64,000 nucleotides of DNA from Hyphococcus sp. (GTDB lineage Bacteria > Pseudomonadota > Alphaproteobacteria > Caulobacterales > Parvularculaceae). The notes beneath the pieces were generated by a model. It saw nothing but the letters and a program-made list of their open reading frames with translations, was not told the origin of the DNA and made no database searches. Positions 27,796 through 38,913 of the stretch are shown here, piece by piece. How positions within the stretch are numbered: the first letter of the stretch is position 1; each line of letters begins with the position of its first letter. Where the stretch lies: assembly GCA_021776455.1 (NCBI GenBank), contig JAJFFX010000008.1, positions 1 to 64,000 of the forward strand, given 5' to 3'. A program made the translations under genes and the position numbers.

Positions 27796-29967
27796 ATGGC
27801 AGATATCAAGCAGACCTTTTTTCAGGAATGCGATGATTTACTCGGTGAGTTAGAGAGCGGCCTCCTGGATATGGAGAGCGGCGAGGGGGATTCAGAAACG
27901 GTCGCTGCTATTTTCCGTGCGGTACACTCAATCAAGGGCGGTGCAGGAGCATTCGGGCTTGATAAACTTGTCGCGTTTGCACATATTTTTGAAACGACGC
28001 TGGACGAGGTTCGGGCAGATCGGTTGGAAGCGACGCCTGACGTTCTAAGCGTACTATTGCGATCGTCAGACGTATTGGCGGATTTGGTGGGCGCAGCCCA
28101 AAAAGACGAAGAATTGGGCGAAGAACGCACCGCCGGCCTCGTCGGAGAACTATCTGCGTTTGTGGGTGCATCGGCGGATGCATCAGAAGAACCGGCGGCG
28201 GTCGGTGAGGATATTGCGTTTGCGCCGCTCGGTATGGATTTTGATCTTGACGATGCAATTGGCGACCTTGATGGGCCAGAAGACACTCAGTGCTACACTA
28301 TAAAATTTCGCCCGCAGCCGGAATTGTATGCAAACGGGAACGAGACCGTTCTGCTGATGCGGAATCTGGCCGATTTGGGGGAGATGCAGGTTGCGTGCGA
28401 CGAATCGAAAATCCCGACGCTCGACGAACTTGACCCTGAGGGGGCGTATCTTGCCTGGACGATCACGATGCATACCAGTCATAGCGAGTCTGAGCTGCTG
28501 GAAGTGTTTGAGTTTGTTGAGGGCGATTGTGAACTCGAAATCAGTCTCGATGAAGCGCCTAGCGATACAACAGAATCCGATCTAGTTGATAATGAGGCAA
28601 CACCGACCGGTGAAGAGGTGGCGACCACAGATGTTGAGGGCGCCAGCGCCAGCGCTGAAGACGAAGTTGCAAACAAAGACAATGTTGTTCAGCTAGCTGA
28701 ACAAAAAGATAAACAGAAACCAGCCGCTGCCGCCAAAGCGTCGACGGAAAAAGATACCAGTGACGCGACAATACGGGTCAACCTTGGCCGTATTGACCGT
28801 CTCGTTAATCTCGTCGGCGAGTTGGTGATCAATCAGGCGATGCTTACCCAAGGCGTAATCGACGCCGGTCTAGAACGCGGTGATTCGGTTGAATCTGGGC
28901 TTGAGGAGTTAAAACAGCTAACGCGGGAAATCCAAGAAAGCGTTATGGCGATTCGCGCCCAACCGGTCAAAGCTTTGTTTCAGAGAATGTCGCGGATTGT
29001 TCGTGAAGCCGCCAGGGCAACGAAAAAATCCGTGCACCTCGTGATGGAAGGTGAGATGACCGAAGTTGATAAAACGGTTGTCGAACGTCTTGCGGACCCC
29101 TTGACCCATATGATTCGGAATGCGGTTGATCACGGCCTTGAAACGGCCGAAGAGCGCATTGCAAATGGCAAGCCGGCTGAAGGCACGGTGTCGCTCACGG
29201 CTGCACACCGTTCTGGCCGTGTTGTGATTGAAGTTTCGGATGACGGCGCCGGAATAAATCGCGAGCGTGTCAAAAAAATTGCTCTCGAGAAAGGGCTTAT
29301 CAGTCCGGATGAGCAATTGTCCGATAGCGAAGTCGATAATTTACTCTTTATGCCCGGCTTTTCGACCGTTGATAAGGTTTCAAATCTTTCTGGCCGCGGC
29401 GTCGGTATGGATGTTGTTAAGCGCGCTATCCAGGCTGTGGGCGGAAAAATATCGATTTCATCGAAACCCGGCAAGGGCTCAACATTTTCTATCAGCTTGC
29501 CGCTAACGCTCGCTATTCTCGATGGTATGGTCGTGGAAGTCGCCGACCAAACATTGGTCGTCCCACTCACTGCGATTGTTGAAACATTAAAACCAACGCC
29601 ATCAGATATCCATGAATTAGGCGCTGGAGCAAAAGTCATATCTATCCGTGGTGAATTTATTCCGGTGATAGACGCCGGACGTTCAATGGGATACCGAAAC
29701 GAACCAGTGGACCCTCTGCACGGTGTTGTGCTTTCTGTTGAAACAGAGGACGGTGCACGCGCCGCAGTGATTGTTGATACAATTCAAGATCAACGACAGG
29801 TCGTTATCAAAAGTCTAGAAGAAAATTTTGGCCATGTCGCCAGCGTCGCAGCAGCGACAATCCTCGGTGACGGCAGAATTGCATTAATCCTCGACGTTGA
29901 TTCAATTATCGCCCGCGAGGGTAGTGCGCGTTTATTTCATGAAACTAATCTAGCTGCAACGGGGTAA
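27796..29967 (+). CDS. cheA: Chemotaxis histidine kinase CheA
   Basis: HPt RAVHSIKGGAGAFG; DPLTHMIRNAVDHGLE, DDGAGINRERV, GRGVGMDVVK, C-terminal CheW-like domain; start MADIKQTFFQE preferred at 27796. Confidence 0.95.
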   Translation: MADIKQTFFQECDDLLGELESGLLDMESGEGDSETVAAIFRAVHSIKGGAGAFGLDKLVAFAHIFETTLDEVRADRLEATPDVLSVLLRSSDVLADLVGAAQKDEELGEERTAGLVGELSAFVGASADASEEPAAVGEDIAFAPLGMDFDLDDAIGDLDGPEDTQCYTIKFRPQPELYANGNETVLLMRNLADLGEMQVACDESKIPTLDELDPEGAYLAWTITMHTSHSESELLEVFEFVEGDCELEISLDEAPSDTTESDLVDNEATPTGEEVATTDVEGASASAEDEVANKDNVVQLAEQKDKQKPAAAAKASTEKDTSDATIRVNLGRIDRLVNLVGELVINQAMLTQGVIDAGLERGDSVESGLEELKQLTREIQESVMAIRAQPVKALFQRMSRIVREAARATKKSVHLVMEGEMTEVDKTVVERLADPLTHMIRNAVDHGLETAEERIANGKPAEGTVSLTAAHRSGRVVIEVSDDGAGINRERVKKIALEKGLISPDEQLSDSEVDNLLFMPGFSTVDKVSNLSGRGVGMDVVKRAIQAVGGKISISSKPGKGSTFSISLPLTLAILDGMVVEVADQTLVVPLTAIVETLKPTPSDIHELGAGAKVISIRGEFIPVIDAGRSMGYRNEPVDPLHGVVLSVETEDGARAAVIVDTIQDQRQVVIKSLEENFGHVASVAAATILGDGRIALILDVDSIIAREGSARLFHETNLAATG

Positions 29968-29971
29968 GGCC

Positions 29972-30445
29972 ATGTCTGATACTGAAATTAAAAAGAGTGA
30001 AGATGCGCTGGAGCTGGTCGCTTTTTGTGTGGGCGATCAGGAATATTGCGTGAACATTATGTCGGTGCGAGAAATCCGCGGCTGGACAAAAGAAACATCT
30101 CTGCCGCTAACGCCCCCTTTTGTACGTGGCGTGATTAATTTACGGGGCTCGGTAGTTCCGGTAGTTGATCTTGCTTCGCGGCTTGGTCTTGAGACAACGG
30201 AACCGTCCGCACGACATGTTATTATTATTATGCAAATAGGTGAGCAGGCAGTCGGACTGGTCGTTGATGCTGTGTCTGACATCCTGACGATTTTAACGGA
30301 AAAAATTCAACCGACGCCGGATGTGTCTTCTGACGCAGCGAGAGATTTCGTTCAAGGCGTGCTCGCGATGGAAGAAAGAATGATCAACTTGCTTGATCTC
30401 AGCACGGTCCTGCCGGCAGTTTCGGCTGAAGGAATTGCGGCGTGA
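29972..30445 (+). CDS. cheW: Chemotaxis protein CheW
   Basis: 157 aa; EYCVNIMSVREIRGWTKETSLPLTPPFVRGVINLRGSVVPVVDL. Confidence 0.94.
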   Translation: MSDTEIKKSEDALELVAFCVGDQEYCVNIMSVREIRGWTKETSLPLTPPFVRGVINLRGSVVPVVDLASRLGLETTEPSARHVIIIMQIGEQAVGLVVDAVSDILTILTEKIQPTPDVSSDAARDFVQGVLAMEERMINLLDLSTVLPAVSAEGIAA

Positions 30446-31329
30446 TGCAAGCGGTCCCGCGACATAACAAAACGGAAGCGATCACGCCGGGAGAGTATCT
30501 TTTTACGGCGGATGATTTTCAGCAGATAGCTACGCTGATCAAAGATGCATCCGGCATTTCTCTGACGGAGTCAAAAGTATCGCTAGTTTACTCTCGGCTC
30601 GCCAAGCGACTGCGCGCTAAAAACATACAAACCTTCCGTGAATATTGTGCATATGTGAAAAGCGATGAAGGTGTTGAAGAGCGCAACAACATGCTAAACG
30701 CGCTGACAACGAATGTAACGCGATTTTTTCGCGAGCCGCACCATTTTGATATCTTAAAATCAACTGTCTTGCCGCCGCTGCTGGCTCAAGCCAAGCGTGG
30801 GGGCCGTGTTCGCATTTGGTCTTCGGCCTGTTCTAGCGGCGAAGAGCCGTATTCAATTGCGTTAACGCTGTTGTCTCTTTTGCCGGACGCTGCGTCTTAC
30901 GATATAAAAGTTCTGGCGACGGATATTGATAAAAATATTCTTGATAGGGCGCAAAACGGTGTTTACAGAACATCAAATGTTGAACCTGTTCCGACGAATT
31001 TGAAGCAAAAGTATTTTGACAAAGTTGGTCGCTCTGGTGAGGAGTTGTGTGTCAACGACACTGTAAAAAAACTCATCACCTTCCGGCCATTGAATCTAAT
31101 AAAGCCATGGCCCGTAAAAGGGGCTTTTGATTTTATTTTTTGCCGTAATGTTGTGATTTACTTTGAAGAGGACACACAACAAGAGCTTTGGCAGAAATTC
31201 TATAATGTGCTTTCGCCGGGTGGATGGCTGTTTATCGGTCATTCGGAGCGCGTAACTGGGCCGGCGGCTGCCGCGTTCACTTCGGAAGGAATGACCGCCT
31301 ACCGAGACAAAGCAGGCGGCGAACGTTGA
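30442..31329 (+). CDS. cheR: Protein-glutamate methyltransferase CheR
   Basis: 295 aa; NVTRFFREPHHF, IWSSACSSGEEPYSIAL, FDFIFCRNVVIYF. Confidence 0.95.
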   Translation: MMQAVPRHNKTEAITPGEYLFTADDFQQIATLIKDASGISLTESKVSLVYSRLAKRLRAKNIQTFREYCAYVKSDEGVEERNNMLNALTTNVTRFFREPHHFDILKSTVLPPLLAQAKRGGRVRIWSSACSSGEEPYSIALTLLSLLPDAASYDIKVLATDIDKNILDRAQNGVYRTSNVEPVPTNLKQKYFDKVGRSGEELCVNDTVKKLITFRPLNLIKPWPVKGAFDFIFCRNVVIYFEEDTQQELWQKFYNVLSPGGWLFIGHSERVTGPAAAAFTSEGMTAYRDKAGGER

Positions 31330-31397
31330 CTATAATTTTTACGTTTTCTTATCAGCCCAGGAACCTTGAGCGTATTTCTAAGTAAGAGGATAAAACT

Positions 31398-31787
31398 ATG
31401 TCGTTAAAAGAAAAATTGAGAGTGATGGTGGTTGACGACATGTCAACGAGCCGCAGTTTGATATATGATTGCTTTGATAAGCTCGGAATTACTAATGTCA
31501 GTGCGGCAAAAAATGGAGCTGACGCGCTTAGTGCGATTAAAAAAAGCCCAGTGCATCTTGTTGTGTCCGATTACAATATGCCGACTATGAATGGGCTAGA
31601 ATTGCTGAAAGCGTTGCGCAGCGACCCCAAAACACAGAAAATCGGTTTTATTCTTGTCTCAGGCAGTCCGGACCAAACCTTGATCGATAAAGGGCGCCAG
31701 CTTGGGATGAATAATTATCTTAAAAAACCCTTTAACCCGACAGATTTACAACGCTGCGTCAAGGAAGTATTCGGCCGTCTGGACTAG
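31398..31787 (+). CDS. cheY: Second CheY-like response regulator
   Basis: 129 aa; VVDDMSTSRSLIYD, HLVVSDYNMPTMNGLELLKALR, NYLKKPFNPTDLQ. Confidence 0.92.
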   Translation: MSLKEKLRVMVVDDMSTSRSLIYDCFDKLGITNVSAAKNGADALSAIKKSPVHLVVSDYNMPTMNGLELLKALRSDPKTQKIGFILVSGSPDQTLIDKGRQLGMNNYLKKPFNPTDLQRCVKEVFGRLD

Positions 31788-31832
31788 TGGACGCGCCCCC
31801 GATTTGAAATTAATAGTAGAGTAGCCGATCCA

Positions 31833-32225
31833 ATGTTAGCCGTCGAAAAAGATGTGGATAATTCCGGCCCAGAAGCACAGCTCTGTCTGCTTCTTGATTT
31901 TATCCAGCAAGAATTGGACAGGCTTGCAGTGATAAGCGATCATTTGCAGGGCCCAATAGGCGAGTTGCTCATAATTGGCGGCGAGAAATTGCCTAGCGAT
32001 ATCTACCAGGTCCAAGATATAGATCGCGTGTCACAAACCATTCATGATCTTGCGAGATTTCTCAAGACCGTAGTGCAGCAAGTCCATCCGGAGTGGTGTG
32101 TTGATGCAACCCATGCTGCGAAGAACCTAACTATGAGTGAGTTGAGGGCTCGGCTGCGTGGCGAGCAAGATAATTCGCCTAATGAGCAAGCCCTCATGGT
32201 CGTTGACGATTGTCTTTTTTTGTAA
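31833..32225 (+). CDS. Small alpha-helical protein of unknown function in the che operon
   Basis: 130 aa; located between cheY and the MCP gene; contains QVQDIDRVSQTIHDLARFL. Confidence 0.65.
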   Translation: MLAVEKDVDNSGPEAQLCLLLDFIQQELDRLAVISDHLQGPIGELLIIGGEKLPSDIYQVQDIDRVSQTIHDLARFLKTVVQQVHPEWCVDATHAAKNLTMSELRARLRGEQDNSPNEQALMVVDDCLFL

Positions 32226-32474
32226 GGCGGCGCCAGAGTCTAAAATATCTATTAAAAGTACGCAATCGGATCAATTTTTTCGCGGAAACAATGCATTACT
32301 GGACGTGTGCTTGTTGTTCACAGTCTGGGGTCATGAGGCCGTGTTTGGCTATGAGCACTATTGCATTTAACGGCTTTTGCATATTCATAGATATTGCTCG
32401 TAGTAAACCCCAATTAACCAATATGGTGTAGCGTCGTATATGAAATTGTCCGTCCCCTGAAGGAGAAATCCAAA

Positions 32475-35400
32475 ATGAATCTCAAACGCCAGTTCGCACT
32501 CATCGCCGCACCGCCAATTTCCTTTCTATTGTTTAGCCCGATTTATGGCGCGACTATAGGTTGGAATGGCATTTTGTTTCCAGTTCTTGCAACAGTTACA
32601 ATGACGTTGGCAAGTATATTTCTTTCATACTTCTTTGCACGTCCAATTTTGGCAAAGATTTCCAACTTGTCAAAGCGAGCACAAGCCATTCGCCAGAGCG
32701 ACCAGTCGGCCTCTGCTGGTGGTGCAAACAAGGCGGATATTTTCGACGAAATTTCTGCAGTTTTTAAAAGTGTCACGCTTGAACGCGAAGAAGTTAAGAA
32801 TGCTCGTGAAATGCTTTCAGACGGCAAGGCAAAGCTTGATGCGATTGAGCGTTCCCAGGCAACGATCGAATTTGACCTCGACGGAACCATCGTTGACGCC
32901 AACGAGAACTTCCTCACCACGGTTGGGTACGCTCTAAATGAAATCAAGGGCCAGAATCACTCAATGTTTGTCGAGGCGGACTACAAAGCAAGTGCCGACT
33001 ATAGATCATTTTGGGATGGTCTGCGCCGCGGTGAATTCAACGCCGGTAAATTTAAGCGTATTGGCAAGGGCGGAAAAGAGATCTGGCTTCGGGCAAGCTA
33101 TAATCCGATTCTCGATGAGAGTGGCAAGCCAGTTAAGATTGTGAAGTTTGCGTCTGATATCACTGAAACCGAAGGTGCGGCGCACGAAGCGCTATTTAAA
33201 AGCTCTGCATTTGGCGGCTCATCGGTTGCGATGATGATGGTCGACCGCGATTTCATCGTTACGTATGTGAATGAAGCGACCAAGCAGCTTTTGGCGGCAA
33301 ATACGGATACGTTCCGTGAGGTTTGGCCGACTTTTAATGCCGATAATGTTGTTGGCGCATGTATCGACATGTTCCACAAAAATCCGGCGCATCAGCGTCA
33401 ACTCTTATCGGACCCATCCCGTCTTCCCTACCAGACCGAGATTACAGTGGGGGAGGTCAAGTTCTCGCTGAATGTCAGCGGGGTCTTTGACGCAGATCGA
33501 AACTATATCGGCGCGACGCTGGAATGGGCGGATGTGACAGCCGATCGTCTCAACTCAGGCATGCTGGATGCGCTTTCAGTTTCACAAGCGACCATTGAGT
33601 TCAATCTCGACGGCACGATCGTTGGCGCCAATGAGAATTTCCTCAAAACCGTTGGGTATTCTCTGGATGAGATTAAGGGCCAGAACCACTCCATGTTTGT
33701 CGAAACAGAGTATAAAACAAGCGCTGACTATAAGGCGTTGTGGGATGGTCTGCGCCGCGGTGATTTCAGTGCCGGAAAATTCAAGCGTATTGGCAAAGGT
33801 GGAAACGAAATCTGGCTTCGGGCAAGCTACAACCCCATTCTGGATGCTGCGGGCAAACCGTTTAAAGTCGTTAAGTTTGCTTCGGACATAACCGAAGCAG
33901 AAGAAGCAGCGCGCGAAGCAACCTTTAAAAGCGCGGCGTTTGCAGGGTCATCGGTTGCGATGATGATGATCGACCGCGACTTCATGGTCACTTATGTCAA
34001 TGAGTCCACCAAAAAACTCCTGTCGGAAAATGCAGATGTTTTCCGGGAGTTTTGGCCGAACTTTAATGCGGAACAAATCATTGGTTCATGCATTGACATA
34101 TTCCACAAAAACCCGGCGCATCAACGCCAGTTGCTATCTGATCCTTCCCGCCTGCCATACCAGACCGATATTGCGATTGGAGATTTCAGGTTCGCATTAA
34201 GCGTCGGCGGCGTATTCGATGCCAATGGCGATTATGTCGGCAATGTTCTTGAATGGTCAGATGTGACAGCAGACCGGTTAAATGCCGGCATGCTCGCCGC
34301 CCTTGATCGCGCGCAAGCGACAATTGAGTTCACTCTTGATGGCAACGTTGTCGAAGCAAACGAAAATTTCTTAGGCGCCCTTGGCTACAGCGCCGAAGAA
34401 ATCAAAGGCAAGCATCACAGCATCTTCGTCGACCCAGAGCAAAAAAACAGCCCAGATTACCGGGCTTTCTGGGAGGCCCTGAAACGCGGAGAATATCAAT
34501 CGGGCGAGTACAAACGCATTGGGAGAAACGGCTCGGATGTCTGGATACAGGCGTCATACAATCCGATCCTGGATGGCTCAGGAAAGCCATTTAAAGTGGT
34601 CAAATTTGCGTCCGATATCACCGATGTGGTCAACCAGCGTAATAAAGACGCGGAAGAGCGTCGTGAGAAGGCGAAAGCACAGCAGTTAGTTGTTGACTCA
34701 CTAGCTAACGGCTTACGCAAGCTTTCAGATGGCGACCTGACCGATAACATTGGTACGCCCTTTACGGCCGAGTACGAACAACTTCGTAGTGACTTCAATG
34801 AAGCGATCTCGAAATTACAAAATACGATGGGATCGATTGTCACTACAGTGGAAGGCATTCGTCACGGGTCTGGAGAAATCAGCACGGCTGCAGATGATTT
34901 GTCAAAACGCACGGAAAATCAGGCGGCTACGCTTGAGCAAACCGCCGCTGCGCTTGATGAGATTACGGCAACGGTGAAACAAACGGCGGAAGGCGCGATT
35001 GAAGCAAATTCAGTCGCCACTGACGCGCGCAAAGAAGCCCAGGAAAGTGGAGAAATTGTCAAAGAGACAGTTGAGGCGATGGGCGAGATTGAAAAATCAT
35101 CCGTTCAAATCTCGCAGATCATTGGCGTTATTGACGATATCGCTTTCCAAACCAACCTGTTGGCGCTCAATGCTGGTGTTGAGGCTGCGCGAGCAGGAGA
35201 CGCTGGTCGTGGGTTTGCCGTTGTTGCGCAAGAAGTGCGCGCCCTTGCGCAAAGGTCGTCTGACGCGGCCAAAGAAATTAAGGGTCTGATCACGTCGAGT
35301 TCGCAACAGGTTGAATCCGGCGTTGAGCTGGTTGGCCGCGCAGGTTCCGCACTGTCAGGAATTGTCGAGCGTGTGGAGAGTGTCAGCACCCTTGTTTCCG

Positions 35401-35771
35401 AAATTGCCGCCTCTGCGAAAGAGCAGTCGGTGAGCCTTTCGGAAGTGAACACGGCAGTCAATAAAATGGACCAGGTGACGCAACAAAATGCGTCGATGGT
35501 TGAACAAACCACAGCTGCAAGTCATTCGCTGGCCAATGATTCAGATGAGTTAATGAACCAAGTTGCTCACTTCAACATTGGCGATGCGAAGGCAAACGGC
35601 ACAGGAGCGACGCCGTCACGTGATAAAAAAGCTAAGAAAAATGGAGCAAAGCCCAAGCAGACGGTTGCTGAACAACAAGGCCGCGCTGCATCATTTGCCT
35701 CTGCAACTAACGGCTCGGCGGCATTACATGTCGAACCAGAAGCAAGCCAGGAAGATTGGCAAGACTTTTAA
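32475..35771 (+). CDS. Methyl-accepting chemotaxis protein with tandem alternating PAS domains
   Basis: 1098 aa; two N-terminal TM segments, five PAS-like segments, MCP hairpin ([54 protein letters not shown]), C-terminal DWQDF. Confidence 0.93.
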   Translation: MNLKRQFALIAAPPISFLLFSPIYGATIGWNGILFPVLATVTMTLASIFLSYFFARPILAKISNLSKRAQAIRQSDQSASAGGANKADIFDEISAVFKSVTLEREEVKNAREMLSDGKAKLDAIERSQATIEFDLDGTIVDANENFLTTVGYALNEIKGQNHSMFVEADYKASADYRSFWDGLRRGEFNAGKFKRIGKGGKEIWLRASYNPILDESGKPVKIVKFASDITETEGAAHEALFKSSAFGGSSVAMMMVDRDFIVTYVNEATKQLLAANTDTFREVWPTFNADNVVGACIDMFHKNPAHQRQLLSDPSRLPYQTEITVGEVKFSLNVSGVFDADRNYIGATLEWADVTADRLNSGMLDALSVSQATIEFNLDGTIVGANENFLKTVGYSLDEIKGQNHSMFVETEYKTSADYKALWDGLRRGDFSAGKFKRIGKGGNEIWLRASYNPILDAAGKPFKVVKFASDITEAEEAAREATFKSAAFAGSSVAMMMIDRDFMVTYVNESTKKLLSENADVFREFWPNFNAEQIIGSCIDIFHKNPAHQRQLLSDPSRLPYQTDIAIGDFRFALSVGGVFDANGDYVGNVLEWSDVTADRLNAGMLAALDRAQATIEFTLDGNVVEANENFLGALGYSAEEIKGKHHSIFVDPEQKNSPDYRAFWEALKRGEYQSGEYKRIGRNGSDVWIQASYNPILDGSGKPFKVVKFASDITDVVNQRNKDAEERREKAKAQQLVVDSLANGLRKLSDGDLTDNIGTPFTAEYEQLRSDFNEAISKLQNTMGSIVTTVEGIRHGSGEISTAADDLSKRTENQAATLEQTAAALDEITATVKQTAEGAIEANSVATDARKEAQESGEIVKETVEAMGEIEKSSVQISQIIGVIDDIAFQTNLLALNAGVEAARAGDAGRGFAVVAQEVRALAQRSSDAAKEIKGLITSSSQQVESGVELVGRAGSALSGIVERVESVSTLVSEIAASAKEQSVSLSEVNTAVNKMDQVTQQNASMVEQTTAASHSLANDSDELMNQVAHFNIGDAKANGTGATPSRDKKAKKNGAKPKQTVAEQQGRAASFASATNGSAALHVEPEASQEDWQDF
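32853..34640 (+). repeat. Intragenic tandem repeat: two full 729-bp (243-aa) units plus a partial third unit
   Basis: QATIEF anchors at aa 127, 370 and 613 (nt 32853, 33582, 34311), i.e. exactly 243 aa apart; units alternate PAS-A and PAS-B. Confidence 0.85.
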
Positions 35772-35870
35772 TTCGGCGGTGAGGTAAAGCGGCGCTCTTT
35801 CAGGTATGTGAAGGCGCGCCGCCACTTGCTTCGTCCCTTTTCATATCTGTCAGAAGCGGCTGGTAATATA

Positions 35871-36911
35871 ATGTCTATTCGTGTTCTCGTTGTTGATGAC
35901 TCGCCGATCATGCGCGGTTTGATATCACGCGCGCTCGACAAAGATCCTGGAATTGAAGTTGTTGGAACTGCTGGCGACCCTTATGAGGCGCGACAGGCGA
36001 TAAAATCACTCAACCCAGATGTCATAACCCTTGATGTTGAAATGCCGCGCATGAACGGCATTGAGTTTCTCGAAAAAATTATGCGCTTGCGACCAACGCC
36101 GGTCATCATGGTGTCTACGCTTACTCATAAAGGCGCCGATGCGGCGATCAAAGCGATGAGCCTTGGCGCTATTGATTGCTTGGGTAAGCCTGACCGTGGA
36201 AATGCTGCGGAAGTCTTTGCAAAGCTGCCTGGGTTGGTAAAGGTTGCCTCAAGAGCCAATTTGAAACCATTGGGTGAGACGCGCTCGGATAAGGCCTGTC
36301 TGGATACATTCGAACCAAATGAGAAAATCGTTGCAATCGGCGCCTCGACGGGGGGGGTTGAGGCGTTGACGGAGGTTTTGTCGGGATTTCCCGAAAATTG
36401 CCCGCCAACGGTTATTGTTCAACACATGCCGGCATTATTTACATGCAGTTTTGCAAAACGACTTGATAGCCTGTGCGCGGCTAAAGTGGAAGAGGCGACA
36501 GATGGTGCGCCGCTAGAGATTGGGCGTGTCTATCTTGCGCCGGGCGGCGCCACGCATCTTTCTATTGGCGGTACGGGAGCTTACGTCTGCCGTCTCCGTG
36601 CAGACGAGTTGGTGGGTGGTCACAGACCATCCGTTGACGTACTTTTCAATAGCGTTACTTCCAAGATTGGCAGGCGTGCTGTTGGCGTTATTCTTACTGG
36701 TATGGGCGCGGACGGCGCGGCCGGTCTTCTCGCTATGCGTGAATCTGGGGCCGTGACCATTGGCCAGGATGAAGGCTCAAGCGTTATTTACGGAATGCCG
36801 AGAGTAGCGTTTGAAATGAAGGCTGTGCAGCGCCAATGCGCGCTGTCGCGGGTAGCACCTGCGATCATGCGCGCCTGCGACCGCAATACCAAAGCTGAGG
36901 CTGCGGCATGA
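35871..36911 (+). CDS. cheB: Chemotaxis protein-glutamate methylesterase CheB
   Basis: Start [16 protein letters not shown] at 35871; receiver plus [10 protein letters not shown]...VQHMPALFT...[12 protein letters not shown] methylesterase domain. Confidence 0.94.
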   Translation: MSIRVLVVDDSPIMRGLISRALDKDPGIEVVGTAGDPYEARQAIKSLNPDVITLDVEMPRMNGIEFLEKIMRLRPTPVIMVSTLTHKGADAAIKAMSLGAIDCLGKPDRGNAAEVFAKLPGLVKVASRANLKPLGETRSDKACLDTFEPNEKIVAIGASTGGVEALTEVLSGFPENCPPTVIVQHMPALFTCSFAKRLDSLCAAKVEEATDGAPLEIGRVYLAPGGATHLSIGGTGAYVCRLRADELVGGHRPSVDVLFNSVTSKIGRRAVGVILTGMGADGAAGLLAMRESGAVTIGQDEGSSVIYGMPRVAFEMKAVQRQCALSRVAPAIMRACDRNTKAEAAA

Positions 36912-37483
36912 GTAAATTTACCAATCTAGCGCACAACGAAGAGCGCTCAGAGCCGGGAGAAGATCGCAAGTTCAATGTATTTCAGGGCCAATACAAAGTA
37001 ACCAACCTGGATAACGCAGTTTTATCCACACTTTTGGGGTCTTGTGTTGCGGTGTGCATGTATGACCCGGTGGCGGGTGTCGGCGGCATGAATCATTTTC
37101 TTGTACCCGGCGGGAAAAGTCTCGCCAACGAGCGAAGCCTTAGCCATGGCGCCTATTCCATGGAGCTGCTTATCAACGGGTTATTGAAACGCTTTGCAGA
37201 GCGTAATCGGCTTGTTGCTAAACTTTTTGGCGGCGCATCTGTAATGGCCGGTTTATCAGATGTTGGGCAACAAAATGCTGAATTTGCCCGTAGCTTTTTG
37301 GCGACGGAAGATATTCACTGCGTTAGCGAAAGCCTTGGCGGCAAGAATGCGCGCCGCATAAATTTTTGGCCGTATACAGGCCGGGTGCAGCAATTGTTTA
37401 TTCCAATTGCAGATGCCCCACAGGTTGAAGAAAAAGTTGAGCCAGAAACGCCGCCCGTCAGTAACGATCTTGAATTGTTTTGA
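36908..37483 (+). CDS. cheD: Chemoreceptor glutamine deamidase CheD
   Basis: 191 aa; [38 protein letters not shown]. Confidence 0.94.
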   Translation: MSKFTNLAHNEERSEPGEDRKFNVFQGQYKVTNLDNAVLSTLLGSCVAVCMYDPVAGVGGMNHFLVPGGKSLANERSLSHGAYSMELLINGLLKRFAERNRLVAKLFGGASVMAGLSDVGQQNAEFARSFLATEDIHCVSESLGGKNARRINFWPYTGRVQQLFIPIADAPQVEEKVEPETPPVSNDLELF

Positions 37484-37981
37484 TCGATGCTGTGAATAAA
37501 ATGAACCGGCGCAGGAACGATCGCTAGCAACATTTTTCCCTCAAGCTAGAACCCCATGCGCATAGGGCTGCCGGGCCTGTTTAACTTTCTGAAAACATAT
37601 TGTGACCGGGGGCACCACAAAATCCGAAGCTTCATATAAAGCTAAATTGGATGCGATTGGCGCGATACAGAAATTCCATAGCTAAATCATGACGGCAAGG
37701 GTTTGTAGAGAGCCATGTGATGTCGTTGGCAAAGTTGAGATTGTAGATTGACGTAATGGTTGGCGTAAGACTTGAAGCCATCGATATGAGCTCCAAATAG
37801 CATCTCCAACCGGTAGCGAAAACCACAAATATCAACGTCGCAAGGATAATGCGGTATCAGTTTCCCTCAATCCCCACATTATTGGCAGTGGCTGCTGGTT
37901 TTTGACAATCTTGACTGATAGACCATGCGTCACGGATGCCGCCACTTGTGGGCGTTAGCTGAATAATGATACCTATAAACA

Positions 37982-38908
37982 ATGGCTCAAATGGCAGAGA
38001 CGACAGTAATGACAGCGCCCAAACCGGACCACTTACCGCGCGTTGATGAGGTCGGTGTTGATGAGCGCGTGGCGCGCTTTCGCTCGCGCAGTATAAAGAA
38101 GGCGTCAAAGGTTGAGGCGCTCAACCTGGTTCTGAGCCAGATTGATCTGACGACCCTTGAGGGCCAGGATACGCCCGGCAAAGTCCGCCAGCTGTGTCAG
38201 AAGGCGATGCGCCTCCACGACACTTTGCCAGACATACCCCATGTCGCTGCAGTGTGTGTTTACCCGATGATGGTGGAGGAAGCGAAAAAAGCGCTTGGCG
38301 CCAGCGGCATCAAAGTCGCCTCTGTGGCGACGTCTTTTCCGAGCGGTATGGCGCCAAGCGATGTGAAGCTTGAGGAAATCAAACTCGCCGTTGGGCTGGG
38401 CGCTGATGAGATCGATATGGTCATCTCGCGCGGAAAATTCCTGGAGGGGAAATACCAGGAAGTATTTGATGAAATTGTCGCCTGCAAAGAAGCTTGCGGT
38501 GATGCTCATCTTAAGGTGATTTTGGAAACCGGTGAATTAGGCACGCTAGATCGCGTGCGCCATGCGAGCCTATTGGCGATGCAAGCCGGCGCCGATTTCA
38601 TCAAAACATCAACGGGCAAAATTCAACCGGCGGCGACCATGCCGGTGACGCTGGTGATGCTGCAGGCTATTCGGGATTATTATTACGATACCGGCCGGAT
38701 GGTGGGTATGAAGCCCGCCGGCGGCATATCCAAGGCGAAGCTCGCGATTCATTATCTCGTCATGCTGCGCGAAACCTTGGGCGAGGCGTGGATGTCGCCG
38801 GACTGGTTCCGGTTTGGCGCCAGCAGCCTGGCGAACGATGTTTTGATGCAGCTTCAAAAACAGCGCACAGGCATCTATCAGTCTGAAGACTATTTTTCGA
38901 AGGATTAG
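37982..38908 (+). CDS. deoC: Deoxyribose-phosphate aldolase
   Basis: 308 aa; VAAVCVYPMMVEEAKKAL, ASVATSFPSG, LKVILETGELG, GADFIKTSTGK, GMKPAGGI. Confidence 0.93.
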   Translation: MAQMAETTVMTAPKPDHLPRVDEVGVDERVARFRSRSIKKASKVEALNLVLSQIDLTTLEGQDTPGKVRQLCQKAMRLHDTLPDIPHVAAVCVYPMMVEEAKKALGASGIKVASVATSFPSGMAPSDVKLEEIKLAVGLGADEIDMVISRGKFLEGKYQEVFDEIVACKEACGDAHLKVILETGELGTLDRVRHASLLAMQAGADFIKTSTGKIQPAATMPVTLVMLQAIRDYYYDTGRMVGMKPAGGISKAKLAIHYLVMLRETLGEAWMSPDWFRFGASSLANDVLMQLQKQRTGIYQSEDYFSKD

Positions 38909-38913
38909 ACCCA

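Noticed and set aside
32158-32431. Short forward ORFs between the unknown che protein and the MCP
   Set aside because: AT-rich, mutually overlapping and without family resemblance; more likely intergenic.
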